A stretch of DNA of 47,622 nucleotides, taken from positions 1-47,622 of the forward strand of contig CAISZM010000043.1 in the NCBI GenBank assembly GCA_903889965.1. The letters run 5' to 3'. The notes beneath the pieces are model-generated. The model had not been told where the DNA came from. It searched no databases and was given only the letters and a program-made list of their open reading frames with translations. Position numbers and translations under genes: made by a program. Below, piece after piece: positions 25,801-33,648 of this stretch (position 1 is the stretch's first letter; every line of letters starts with the position of its first letter). Source of the DNA: an uncultured Elusimicrobia bacterium (lineage in GTDB: Bacteria; Elusimicrobiota; Elusimicrobia; Elusimicrobiales; UBA9959).

Positions 25801-25995
25801 GTCCGCCACCTGCGTTTCCATCACCTCGGGGGCGGCGCCTTCGAGTGTGGTCGAGATGTTGACTACCGGGTAATCCACGTCGGGCATCTGGCTTATGCCC
25901 ATACTGCTGAAGCCTATCCAGCCGAAAACTATCAGGCCCAGCATCAGCATCCAGGCGAAAACCGGGTTCTTTATGGAAAGGTCCGAAAGTGTCAT
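22834..25995 (-). CDS. RND-family (HAE1/AcrB-like) efflux pump
   Basis: The 1053-residue inner-membrane pump has the standard length and duplicated layout: 12 transmembrane helices with two large periplasmic loops. The N-terminus (SIKNPVFAWML) and QMPDVDYP are typical. The proton-relay aspartates are in GIVVDDAIMVLENI, and the lysine of the second half is in MGIVKKNSILLVEFTN. It uses proton import to expel hydrophobic compounds through a TolC-type duct. The gene overlaps both neighbours by ATGA. The required periplasmic adaptor (HlyD/AcrA family) is not encoded in the cluster. Confidence 0.95.
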   Translation of the reverse strand: MTLSDLSIKNPVFAWMLMLGLIVFGWIGFSSMGISQMPDVDYPVVNISTTLEGAAPEVMETQVADVIEGAVMSIQGVKDVSSTSKRGQCNITIEFDLGRDIDVAMQEVQSKISAAQKSLPQDMDPVTITKTNPEDQPIIRVALTGDNRPLKDLMSYTNDSLKDKFTTIAGVGDVDMGGFVDPNLRIWIDIDKLNAKQLTVEDVMTTVQNQHAEMPAGYISSGQKELNVRVMGEAATPEAFSNLVITGRGGAPIWKTFRIKDVAEVEDGLNDIRRVSHTGGKLSVGLGIMKQRGSNAVAVAKAVRAKVDELQKSLPQGMHLMVVNDSTRFIEDSTHELNFTLLLSALLTGIVCWLFLGSWSSTLNVLLAIPTSIIGAFLILYFMGFTLNTFTLLGLSLAIGIVVDDAIMVLENIVRYNEQGFGRVKSALLGAREITFPAMAASMAILAIFVPVIFMKGIVGKFFFQFGVTMSAAVLLSLLEALTLSPMRCSQFVDSGRGTAIGIWMDKSFTTVSKYYRRLLEKILRHRWKTIGAATLIFALSLLIAFRLPMEFTPSQDQSQFMVRLQTPIGSSFDYTSEVIGKVESWAMKQANVQMYFGMVGGGGSVNSGMMFITMKPKAQRTPLKPGGPKPTQQDFMNYTRKALKGVEGLDRVSIQDPSQSGFTAKRGYPVEISLRGPDWDKLSELDQALMKRMADSGKMVDVDTDYQAGMPEVQVIPDRDKAAARGVNIASIGDAVNAMIGGVRVGKFTKNGKRYDIRLRLVDKDRKTPGDIGKIWVRNNRGELIRLSDVMKIVQKPTLLSISRRNRERAIGVFANPAPGVAQADALAEVQKEAKELLPEGYRVILSGSSQTFQESTSSLLTALVFGIFVAYMVLASQFNSFIHPVTVLLALPFSVTGAFIALLVGHQSLNIYSMIGMILLMGIVKKNSILLVEFTNNRRREKGMNVNDALLEACPIRLRPILMTSFATIAAAIPPALGIGPGAETRIPMALVVIGGVMFSTLLTLLVVPCAYSLMSRLESHRHEENLKQALIELGEIKPEAAAADPGRGAA

Positions 25996-27233
25996 TTGGC
26001 CTCCAGGCCGGCGGCGATCTCAAGTTTGAGCAGCGCGACATTCTCCATAGCCCTCGCCTGCGACAGCGCCAGGCGCGTCTGCTGCACGGTGTTAAGCGCG
26101 CTCAGCACGTCCAGGTTCGTCACAAGGCCCAGCTTGTAGTCCTCCTGCTGCAGGCGCGCGTTCTCCTGCGCCAGCGAGAGGGCTTCCTTAAGGCTTGCTT
26201 CCTCGAGCGCCAGGTAGTGCAGTTCGTCGTAAGCTGAGCGCACTTCGCTGAGGGCTGCCCGCTCCGCCAGACCGAGCGCCAGGGCGGCGGAGCGCTGTCC
26301 GGCGCGCGCGACTTCCCGCTGCGCCCCGGCGACGCCCCCGGTGTAAAGGGGCAGGTTCAGCGTCAGGCCCGCGTCCCAGCAGTCTGCCGGGTCGGGAGCC
26401 GGGGTGCGCAAGGGATAATAATTTCCGTAAGCCGCGAGCGTAGGCCAAAGATTATGTTCCTGCACGTCGGCCAGGTAACCGGCGGACTCCAGGGTTTTGC
26501 GGCGGGCCGCTATGTCCGGCCGGGTCAGGGCCGCTTTTAAATAGGCCTCCGGATCCCCCTGCTCACGCAGCGGGATCTCCGCCGGGGCGAGGTCGGTATC
26601 CAGGCCGGTAAGGAACTTAAGGGCTTGCTGGGCAAGCCGCTCCGCTCCGGCGGCGTCGAGATAGCTCGCCTTGTCCTGTGTCAGCTGGGTTTTTGCCGCC
26701 ACTACCTCGCTTTTGCGGGAGCGGCCAAGGTCCTCGCGGGCTTCCAGTTCCGTTATGCGCCGGCCGGTAACATCCATCTGCTCGCGCCGTATGGTCAGTT
26801 CCCGCTGCGCCGCCAGCAGGCCGATATAGGCCTGCGCGGCGTCAAGGTACAGCTGCTGACGGGCGCGGTCGAGGTCCAGTTTTGCCGCGCCGGTCCTGGC
26901 GGAGGCGGCCTTGGCCGCAATATAATCCCGCATGCCCGAGAATATCGAATAGCTGCCGGACAAATAGCCCTTGCTCGCGGCGGTGGCGTTCTGCTGCTTG
27001 GTCTGGGAAGCGTTAAGATCCAGCGTCGGCCGCGAAGGGAAATTAATAAGTTTCTCGGCGGCGGCAAGCTGGGCGATATATTCCCCCTGCTGCGCGAGGG
27101 CCTCGCTTCGCGCGAGGGCAAGGGTGTAGGTTTCCGGCATTGTTATCTGCCGCATGGCGGCGGTGGATATCTCCTGTGCCGTTAAACACGCCGGCAGGAG
27201 GGAGAGTACTGATAAAAGGAGGACGGTTTTCAT
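25992..27233 (-). CDS. TolC-family outer-membrane efflux protein
   Basis: About 413 residues with a signal peptide (MKTVLLLSVLSLLPACLTA) and the two long coiled-coil halves of outer-membrane factors (LALARSEALAQQGEYIAQLAAAEKL near the start; RTPAPDPADCWDAGLTLNLPL and SEVRSAYDELHYLALEEASL in the second half). A Cys near position 16 sits in the signal peptide, but the context (LLPAC-LTA) makes a lipobox only possible. The ATG at 27233 overlaps the TetR stop (ATGA), and the stop overlaps the RND start. It forms the exit duct for the RND pump and possibly the ABC exporter. Confidence 0.9.
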   Translation of the reverse strand: MKTVLLLSVLSLLPACLTAQEISTAAMRQITMPETYTLALARSEALAQQGEYIAQLAAAEKLINFPSRPTLDLNASQTKQQNATAASKGYLSGSYSIFSGMRDYIAAKAASARTGAAKLDLDRARQQLYLDAAQAYIGLLAAQRELTIRREQMDVTGRRITELEAREDLGRSRKSEVVAAKTQLTQDKASYLDAAGAERLAQQALKFLTGLDTDLAPAEIPLREQGDPEAYLKAALTRPDIAARRKTLESAGYLADVQEHNLWPTLAAYGNYYPLRTPAPDPADCWDAGLTLNLPLYTGGVAGAQREVARAGQRSAALALGLAERAALSEVRSAYDELHYLALEEASLKEALSLAQENARLQQEDYKLGLVTNLDVLSALNTVQQTRLALSQARAMENVALLKLEIAAGLEAK

Positions 27234-27823
27234 TTTGTTTTCCTTGTGCCGTTCAAAAATATCCGCTTCACCCTTCCGGCTCTTTCCTCGACCGGAAGGC
27301 GGCGGCCGGCGGCGCGGGCATAGCTGTTGGACCCGCGGCACAGTCCGAACAGCGCCGAAGCTGCAAAAAGCGGGTCTTCGAGTTCCAGCAGCCCCCCCCG
27401 GGCGCAGCGCTCCAGGACCGCGGCTATAGTTTCCATGTTGGAGACGAAGCGGGCGCGCAGCGCCTCTTTGCGCGGGCCTGCGAGCGGCAGGCCGCCGGAG
27501 TAGCCGGTGATGTCGCGTTTTTTATCGAAGTGTTCGAGGAGGGCCAGTATCGTATGTCCCAGAAGTTCTTCGGGCAGCGCCCCGGAGGCCGCTATCAGCC
27601 GCAGGGCTGTTCCGAAATTCTCCGCCATGGCGGAGAAGACGGCCAGCACCAGGTCTTCCTTGCACTTGTAATAAAGGAAGAGGGTTCCCTTGGCGAGGCC
27701 CGCCTCTTTGGCCACCTCCTCCATGGTGATGGCGTCGAAGCCGCGTGCCGCCAGGACGCGCGTGGCGGCCTCCAGTATAGTCCGCTCCCTGTCGTGCTTT
27801 TCCGAATCGGTCAAAGCTTTCAT
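27230..27823 (-). CDS. TetR/AcrR-family transcriptional regulator
   Basis: The 197-residue protein has the TetR N-terminal helix-turn-helix (about residues 12-60), with ILEAATRVLAARGFDAITMEEVAKEAGLAKGTLFLYY split across helices, and an all-helical ligand/dimer domain. It leads the efflux cluster and overlaps the TolC gene, so it almost certainly represses its own operon until an inducer binds. GGAG precedes the ATG, and a consensus -10 lies just upstream. The inducer is unknown. Confidence 0.93.
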   Translation of the reverse strand: MKALTDSEKHDRERTILEAATRVLAARGFDAITMEEVAKEAGLAKGTLFLYYKCKEDLVLAVFSAMAENFGTALRLIAASGALPEELLGHTILALLEHFDKKRDITGYSGGLPLAGPRKEALRARFVSNMETIAAVLERCARGGLLELEDPLFAASALFGLCRGSNSYARAAGRRLPVEERAGRVKRIFLNGTRKTK

Positions 27824-27838
27824 GGTGACTCCTCGGTC

Positions 27839-27844
27839 ATTATA
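27839..27844 (-). promoter_or_regulatory. Consensus -10 of the TetR-led efflux operon
   Basis: TATAAT on the minus strand lies 15 bases before the TetR start codon. No good -35 is visible in the GC-rich sequence upstream, and I could not find a convincing TetR-type palindrome. Confidence 0.45.
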
Positions 27845-27946
27845 CTACAAAAACCTGCGGCGGGGCGCAAGGGCCCGCGGCGCCGGACATGGGAATGTTC
27901 GGGATTTGAGGGGCGCCGGAACGCAAGTCCGCGCGCCCGGCAATAT

Positions 27947-30490
27947 TCAATGAACCGCGGCTTCCCCCGGGACACCGCCGGGTTTTGTGAAGATAATGTG
28001 TGCGCCGTCGGGAGAAAAGACCGCCCCGCGTATGTCGGAACCGGTTTCAAGGGAGCGTTTCAGCGAGCAGCCGGGTATGCCCCATATCTTTAGTTCGCCG
28101 TTCATCCCCCCCGAAACGATGAGGCTGGAGTCGGGGGCAAAAGCCAGCGAGAAAACGCCGCCCTGCAGGCCCTTTATTTCGCATTTAACGGCGCCCCGCT
28201 CGAGTATCGTGATCTTCTGCTCTTCTCCGGCATAGGCCAGGTACCTGCCGTCGGGTGAGAAAGCGGCGGTTTTGAGCGGGTAGTCGGGATCCGCCTCCAT
28301 GCTGCCGGCCGTCTCCCCCCCGGGAACGCGCAGCAACGCCAGGCGGCTGTCCGCGCCCGCGGCCGCCAGGAAACTGCCGTCGGGAGAAAAAGCCAAAGCA
28401 CTGACCGCCCCGCCGCGATCGGACGCGTAAGGCAGCGGCTCTCCGCCGGGCATCCTCCAGAGGCGGACAGTATGGTCCGCGCTTCCTGAAGCGAGATATT
28501 TACGGTCCGGGGAAAAGGCAAGGGCCAGAACGCTCCGTCCGTGCCCGGACAGCATTTTGATCAAGGACCGATCGGAAGTTCTCCATAGCCTGACCTTGCC
28601 GTCCAGTCCTCCGGAGGCCAGGTACTTTCCGTCGGGAGAGAAGGCCGCGGCATAATCGTCGAACGGGCCGCCCAGCTTTTTTACCAAACCCAAACCAGGG
28701 AAGCTGAACAGGCTGACGCCGTCCTGCCCCGCGGCGGCCGCGAGGCGCCCGTCCGGGGAAAAAGTCACCGCGTTGAGGGATCCGGCCTGGTTCGGGCCTG
28801 CGCCCGCCTTTTCCTTCTTAATGGCGGCGCTAAGGCAGGCGGCGTCCGCCCCCCTGTCTACCGCGTAAAGAGTTTCGGCAAGCTTATAGCCGAGCCGCGT
28901 GTTTCCGCTCAGGTCGTAAAGAAATATGGAATGTCCCGCGGTAAAGACGGGCGTAAGCCCTTCAGCCCAGCTAAAGAGCCTCTTGTCGCGGAAATAGACG
29001 CCATTTAAGGCGGTCGCCGAAATGGCCACAAGCCGTTTTTTTGAAAAACAAGGGTCGTCCTGCCGCTTACCCGCCGGCCGGTAGATATTGAAACCGAGAG
29101 GCACGTATTTTACGCCGTAATATTCCGGCCTGGCCGAGCCGAAATATCCTAGGTAGACCGGGGGAGAACCCTCCTCCTTCAAATACGCGCCCAGGGACTT
29201 AAGGTCCTGCCCCCAGTCCAGGTTCGAATCTGCCAGGAGGCGGTATCCGTGCCCGGGCCCTCCCGCCGCCTCGTTGAAATAGGCCAGATAATAGGGATGG
29301 ACCCTCATGACCGAGAACACAAGCGCCGCCAGCAGTATGAACGCGGGATACCTGGAAAACCTGTTTTGGAGAGCGCGGCGCGCCCCTATCCCGGCCGCTG
29401 CGACCACGAAAGGCATCACCGGCAGGATGTGGCGTATCCCGATCTGGACCCGGGATTGGAAAGCCAGGAGCGAATACAGGAGAATAGGGGCGTAAAGCCA
29501 TATGTGGGCTGTCCTGCCCCGCCGCGCGGAATAGAAAATTCCGAGGAAAAAGAACAGCAGGACAGTTATCGGGGTTTTTACAAGGAAAGCGAACGGGAAA
29601 TACCACCACACGCCGTTCGTGAAATAACGCCCGTTAATGAAGGAGGGGCTCCCGGCCCCTACCATCCTGGCGGAGCCGGATACCCCGCTGGCGTAAAGAT
29701 GAACCTGCCCGGGGCCGTAAATAAGGAGTATCACGGCCGCTAAACCGGCCAGATAAATAAGGACAGGCGCCAGAAGCGTGCGCGGGCCGGACTTTTTCAG
29801 AAGAAGGAATTCCATTCCCCACATTACCAGTACAAAAACGGGTAGGATGGTCATGCTGAATTTTGAGGCCATTGCCAGGGCCGTGAAAACGGATGCGGCG
29901 GCTATATACGCAAGGGGTTTCGCCCCTTTCATCCGCCCTTTGTAATTTTCCGCGAACCTCCACGCGAAGAGGAGCGCGGCCAGATAAAAGACTTCCGCGC
30001 CCGCGTCGGTGGTAGCCAGGGCGTTATTCGAAAGAATTACAGGCGTGAAGGAGAAGATCACCAGCGACAGGTACGCGCTGGCTTCGTCCTCGAGTTTTCG
30101 GGTGAAAATGAACAAAAGGACGCAAAGGAGTCCTGTCCAGAGGAACGCGGAGAAGAACCGGGCGGTGTTCAATATCTTTTCGGCGTCGACCTTGTTCTGG
30201 TAAAGAAAGGCGTCCGCCCAGCCGTACTGCAGCTTTCCGGAGTCCACCTGGCTTTCGCTGAGGATCTTGAGGTTAAGGAAGGACAAGGGGAGCGTGGCTA
30301 TCATTTCCGCGACCGGGGGGTGGTCAGTTATCCCCGGAAGGAACTTCCCCGCTTTCCAGTAAAAACAGCCCCGCGCGATATGTACCGGCTCGTCGTACGT
30401 AGGGGCCGAAGCCCTGATGAACGAGCCGCTCATGTACAGATTCAGCAGGACGGAGACGAGGGCGGCGCAGGCCAGGATCCTGTTTTTCAT
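27947..30490 (-). CDS. ArnT/PMT-like membrane glycosyltransferase fused to a WD40 propeller
   Basis: The 847-residue protein has two parts. Residues 1 to about 570 are a polytopic GT39/PMT_2-like domain: an acidic DE motif in the first loop (APTYDEPVHIARG), HPPVAEMIATLP, about ten further membrane helices and the motif LLADSNLDWGQDLKSL found in this group. Residues about 571-847 hold seven WD40-type segments of about 42 residues, each with (A/T)FSPDG or a variant and most ending in a RLW-like strand; the last is incomplete. Such enzymes move sugars from lipid carriers on the outer face of the inner membrane. A WD40 domain joined to one is unusual and may bind a partner or scaffold acceptors. 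No strong Shine-Dalgarno is seen. Confidence 0.85.
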   Translation of the reverse strand: MKNRILACAALVSVLLNLYMSGSFIRASAPTYDEPVHIARGCFYWKAGKFLPGITDHPPVAEMIATLPLSFLNLKILSESQVDSGKLQYGWADAFLYQNKVDAEKILNTARFFSAFLWTGLLCVLLFIFTRKLEDEASAYLSLVIFSFTPVILSNNALATTDAGAEVFYLAALLFAWRFAENYKGRMKGAKPLAYIAAASVFTALAMASKFSMTILPVFVLVMWGMEFLLLKKSGPRTLLAPVLIYLAGLAAVILLIYGPGQVHLYASGVSGSARMVGAGSPSFINGRYFTNGVWWYFPFAFLVKTPITVLLFFFLGIFYSARRGRTAHIWLYAPILLYSLLAFQSRVQIGIRHILPVMPFVVAAAGIGARRALQNRFSRYPAFILLAALVFSVMRVHPYYLAYFNEAAGGPGHGYRLLADSNLDWGQDLKSLGAYLKEEGSPPVYLGYFGSARPEYYGVKYVPLGFNIYRPAGKRQDDPCFSKKRLVAISATALNGVYFRDKRLFSWAEGLTPVFTAGHSIFLYDLSGNTRLGYKLAETLYAVDRGADAACLSAAIKKEKAGAGPNQAGSLNAVTFSPDGRLAAAAGQDGVSLFSFPGLGLVKKLGGPFDDYAAAFSPDGKYLASGGLDGKVRLWRTSDRSLIKMLSGHGRSVLALAFSPDRKYLASGSADHTVRLWRMPGGEPLPYASDRGGAVSALAFSPDGSFLAAAGADSRLALLRVPGGETAGSMEADPDYPLKTAAFSPDGRYLAYAGEEQKITILERGAVKCEIKGLQGGVFSLAFAPDSSLIVSGGMNGELKIWGIPGCSLKRSLETGSDIRGAVFSPDGAHIIFTKPGGVPGEAAVH

Positions 30491-30585
30491 TTTCTTTGCA
30501 ATTTACGCGGCTGCGAGGTATATTGCCGCGCGCGACAACATTTAAACGCGGCTTATTCCAAACCGGAGCCCTTCGCGGAATATGA

Positions 30586-31821
30586 CTACGGCCTGGCCCA
30601 TTCCTGGGCCAGGTTAAGGAGGACCTCCGCCGACTTGTTCATACCGTCCAGGGAGACCCACTCGTACCGGCCGTGGTAGTTATATCCCCCGGTGAAAACG
30701 TTGGGCGTGGGCAGGCCCATGAATGACAGGCGCGCGCCGTCGGTCCCCCCCCGCACGGGTTTCACATGCGGCGTCAGCCCCGCTTTCCGCACTGCCGCCA
30801 GCAGTCTTTTCATGACTTCCGGGTGCCTGATAATGACCTCGCGCATGTTCCGGTACTGCTCTTTAAAGGCGAGTTCGATCTTGGCCAGGGGATATTTAAG
30901 CCGGGCGGCCGCGACGATGGCCTCCAGCTGGCGCTCCATCGTTTTGAGCCTTTTAAGATCGTGGTCGCGCACGATACCGGAGGCTTCAGCCTTCTCGATC
31001 TCGCCGTTTATGTCGGTGAACATGATAAAGCCCTCGCGCTTTTCGGTCGTCTCGGGCAGCATATTCTCCGGCCAGCTTGAAACTATATCAGCGGCGATGC
31101 GGGCGGCATTAGCCAGCGCGTTCTTGGCCGTGCCGGGATGAACGCTCTTTCCGGTGACGGTTATTTTCACCCCGTCGGCGTTAAAATTCTCCTCTTCCAC
31201 CGCCCCGGCGACATCCCCGTCGAAAGTGTAGGCGAAATCGGCCCCGAAAGCCTTAACATTGAAATACTTCACCCCCTGGCCCACTTCCTCGTCGGGAGTA
31301 AAGCCGATCTTGAGGGTCCCGTGGAGGATTTCCGGGTGCTTTACCAGGTGTTCGGCCGCCGTCATGATGATAGCGAGCCCGGCCTTATTGTCAGCCCCCA
31401 GCAGCGTGTCTCCCGAAGCCGTAACTATGTCCTCGCCCCTGCACCCGGCCAGCTCCGGACAATTCCTGGTGTTCAGTATTATGCCCAGCCGGCGGCTTAT
31501 GACGATGTCCCCGGTTTTCCATTTCCCATGGATCTGCGGCTTCACGTTCCTGCCGGAGGCTTCGGGCGAAGTGTCCATGTGGGCCAGGAATCCTATCACC
31601 GGCGCCTTTCCCCCGGACGTGGCAGGTATCTCCGCTGTTACATAGCCGTATTTGTCCAGTTTGACCTTTTTAGCGCCTATCGCCTTCAGCTCCGCCGCCA
31701 GGACCCTGGCCAGCGCCAGCTGTTTCCGGGTGGAAGGAAAAGTCTGCGACTTGTCGTCGCTCTGGGTGTCTATCCTGGCGTACTTTTCAAGGCGTTTATA
31801 AAGCGATTTTTTGAAATCCAT
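30586..31821 (-). CDS. pepT: Peptidase T (tripeptide aminopeptidase)
   Basis: The 411-residue M20-family dinuclear zinc peptidase removes the N-terminal residue of tripeptides in the cytoplasm. Metal and catalytic motifs are FLAHMDTSPEASG, LGADNKAGLAIIM (bridging Asp) and TPDEEVGQG (catalytic Glu), and the C-terminal part has VRGGTDGARLSFMGLPTPN with the final metal His in the YNYHG region. GGAGG lies shortly before the ATG. The length matches the family. It stands alone, divergent from the phosphate transport genes. Confidence 0.95.
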   Translation of the reverse strand: MDFKKSLYKRLEKYARIDTQSDDKSQTFPSTRKQLALARVLAAELKAIGAKKVKLDKYGYVTAEIPATSGGKAPVIGFLAHMDTSPEASGRNVKPQIHGKWKTGDIVISRRLGIILNTRNCPELAGCRGEDIVTASGDTLLGADNKAGLAIIMTAAEHLVKHPEILHGTLKIGFTPDEEVGQGVKYFNVKAFGADFAYTFDGDVAGAVEEENFNADGVKITVTGKSVHPGTAKNALANAARIAADIVSSWPENMLPETTEKREGFIMFTDINGEIEKAEASGIVRDHDLKRLKTMERQLEAIVAAARLKYPLAKIELAFKEQYRNMREVIIRHPEVMKRLLAAVRKAGLTPHVKPVRGGTDGARLSFMGLPTPNVFTGGYNYHGRYEWVSLDGMNKSAEVLLNLAQEWARP

Positions 31822-31839
31822 CCCCGGCCTCCGTTAAAA

Positions 31840-31868
31840 TTGCATGCTCTTCACCAAAAGGATATAAT
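31840..31868 (+). promoter_or_regulatory. Sigma70 promoter of the DUF47-Pit operon
   Basis: TTGCAT (31840-31845) and a perfect TATAAT (31863-31868) are 17 bases apart, about 70 bases upstream of the DUF47 start. This is the best two-box promoter in the window. No Pho box is obvious. Confidence 0.75.
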
Positions 31869-31935
31869 TAAACTGTCGAGCGGTTCAATAAGTCTTGCAA
31901 ATAACAGCTATCCAGGCTGCCAAGGAGTTCCCGAG

Positions 31936-32562
31936 ATGTCCATAAACTTCCTGCCGAGAGAAGTAAAATTCTTCGACTACCTCAATCTTCAGGCCGAAAA
32001 TATAGTGAAGGCGTCGGATTGTTTCAAGACCGCGGTGAAGAACGGCGCTTTCGACGAGGAGACGGTCAAGAAGATAAAGAACCTGGAACACGAGGGCGAC
32101 ACTCTCGCGCACGAGATAGTGGACATGCTCAACCGCACCTTCATCACCCCTATAGACCGCGAAGACATCTACGCCCTGGCCAACACGCTCGACGACATCC
32201 TGGACATGATAAACTCCATGGCCAACCGCATAAAGCTCTACAAGCTCAACGCCAACGAGGAATATATGGTGCAGTTCGCCGACACCATAGACCAGTCCAC
32301 GCAGGCGCTGTCCAACGCCGTTAAGCATATGCACGACACCAAGCGCGCCCGCCGCGTCCTGGACCACTGCATAGAGGTTAACCGCCTGGAAAACATGGGC
32401 GACCAGATAAGGGAAAAGGCCATAAGCAATTTGTTCGAAACGGAGAAGGACCCGATAATGGTCATAAAGTGGAAAGAGATCTACGAGGTAGCGGAAGGCA
32501 CCCTCGATACCTGCGAGCACGTAGCCAAAGTCATCGAATCGATACTGGTGAAGCATGGATAG
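31936..32562 (+). CDS. DUF47 (PhoU-like) Pit accessory protein
   Basis: The 208-residue all-helical protein is of the PhoU-like DUF47 family (TIGR00153-type), with FFDYLNLQAENIVKASDCF, HEGDTLAHEIVDMLN and TPIDREDIYALANTLDDI. These Asp/Glu-rich helices bind metal clusters in PhoU relatives. AAGGAG is 8 bases before the ATG at 31936; the frame is open far upstream but that part is antisense to pepT. It overlaps the Pit gene by 8 bases. DUF47 proteins typically travel with Pit transporters and modulate their activity. Confidence 0.93.
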   Translation: MSINFLPREVKFFDYLNLQAENIVKASDCFKTAVKNGAFDEETVKKIKNLEHEGDTLAHEIVDMLNRTFITPIDREDIYALANTLDDILDMINSMANRIKLYKLNANEEYMVQFADTIDQSTQALSNAVKHMHDTKRARRVLDHCIEVNRLENMGDQIREKAISNLFETEKDPIMVIKWKEIYEVAEGTLDTCEHVAKVIESILVKHG

Positions 32563-33553
32563 CACCCTGCTGGCCGTGATCGGCCTGGTAGCCCTGGCCC
32601 TGGTTTTCGACTATCTCAACGGGTTCCATGACGCGGCTAATTCCATAGCCACCATAATCTCCACAAGGGTGCTTTCCCCCCGCCAGGCTATCATCTGGGC
32701 CACCTGCTTCAACATGGTGGCCTTTTTCATCTTCAGCCATGAAGTGGCTAAAACGATGGGCAAAGGGATAGTGGACATAGGCGTGATAGACAATCATGTC
32801 GTATTCGGCGCGCTGGTCGGCGCCTGCCTCTGGAATATCCTTACCTGGTATTACGGCCTGCCGTCCAGCTCTTCGCACGCGCTCATGGGCGGGCTGGCTG
32901 GCGCCGCGGTGGTAAAGGCAGGCCCCGGCGTACTGGTAATGGGCGGTATAGTCAAGGTGCTGCTTTTTATCGTGATCTCCCCCCTTCTTGGCATGCTGCT
33001 GGGTTTGTTCTTTGGGGTGGTCGTCTACCGCCTGTGCAGCAAGTCAACTCCGAGCAAGGTGGACCGTTTTTTCAGGAAGGGTCAGCTTTTGTCTTCCGCC
33101 ACCTATTGTATGGGCCACGGAGGCAACGACGCTCAGAAAACCATGGGCATAATAACCTGTCTTCTGGTCTCGAACCACTATCTGAACAACTTCGAGGTCC
33201 CGGGCTGGGTAGCCGCCGCCTGCTACGCTGCTATGGGCCTTGGCACGATGTCGGGAGGCTGGCGCATAGTCAAGACCATGGGCCAGAAGATATCAAAACT
33301 AAAGCCTGTGGACGGTTTTTGCGCCGAATCCGGAGCCGCGGCAACCCTTTTCTTCGCATCCTCCATGGGCGTGCCGGTAAGCACCACTCATACCATAACC
33401 GGGGCGATAATGGGCGTCGGCACCATGAAGCGCTTCAGCGCGGTAAAATGGGGTGTTGCCGGGCAGATAGTCTGGGCCTGGGTGCTCACCATACCCGGCT
33501 CGGCGGCGATCTCGGCGGTGGTGTATATACTTTCCCGTGGAATGTTCAAATAG
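32555..33553 (+). CDS. pit: Pit-family low-affinity inorganic phosphate transporter
   Basis: The 332-residue inner-membrane protein carries both Pit/PHO4 repeats: DYLNGFHDAANSIAT near the N-terminus and MGHGGNDAQKTMGII in the second half, with PSSSSHALMGG and VPVSTTHTITGAIMG as the paired helical hairpins. It imports phosphate as a metal complex using the proton or sodium gradient. Overlap with the DUF47 gene means they are translated together. A strong hairpin follows 27 bases after the stop. Confidence 0.94.
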   Translation: MDSTLLAVIGLVALALVFDYLNGFHDAANSIATIISTRVLSPRQAIIWATCFNMVAFFIFSHEVAKTMGKGIVDIGVIDNHVVFGALVGACLWNILTWYYGLPSSSSHALMGGLAGAAVVKAGPGVLVMGGIVKVLLFIVISPLLGMLLGLFFGVVVYRLCSKSTPSKVDRFFRKGQLLSSATYCMGHGGNDAQKTMGIITCLLVSNHYLNNFEVPGWVAAACYAAMGLGTMSGGWRIVKTMGQKISKLKPVDGFCAESGAAATLFFASSMGVPVSTTHTITGAIMGVGTMKRFSAVKWGVAGQIVWAWVLTIPGSAAISAVVYILSRGMFK

Positions 33554-33580
33554 TTCCGGCAGTGCCTTAAAGACACCGTA

Positions 33581-33615
33581 AACAGAAGAGCCGCGCTGTG
33601 CGCGGCTCTTCTGTT
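33581..33615. terminator. 16-bp perfect hairpin between convergent genes
   Basis: AACAGAAGAGCCGCGC (33581-33596) pairs perfectly with 33600-33615 around a TGT loop. It sits between the Pit gene (+) and the HI0933-like gene (-). Neither side has a proper T-tract, but stem strength and position suggest a bidirectional terminator. Confidence 0.65.
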
Positions 33616-33648
33616 CCCCACGGTACGGCAGTTGAAACGTTCGAGGTA

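Noticed and set aside
31138-31935. Upstream extension of the DUF47 frame
   Set aside because: This part is antisense to pepT and shows no similarity to the family; the ATG at 31936 has a proper ribosome-binding site.
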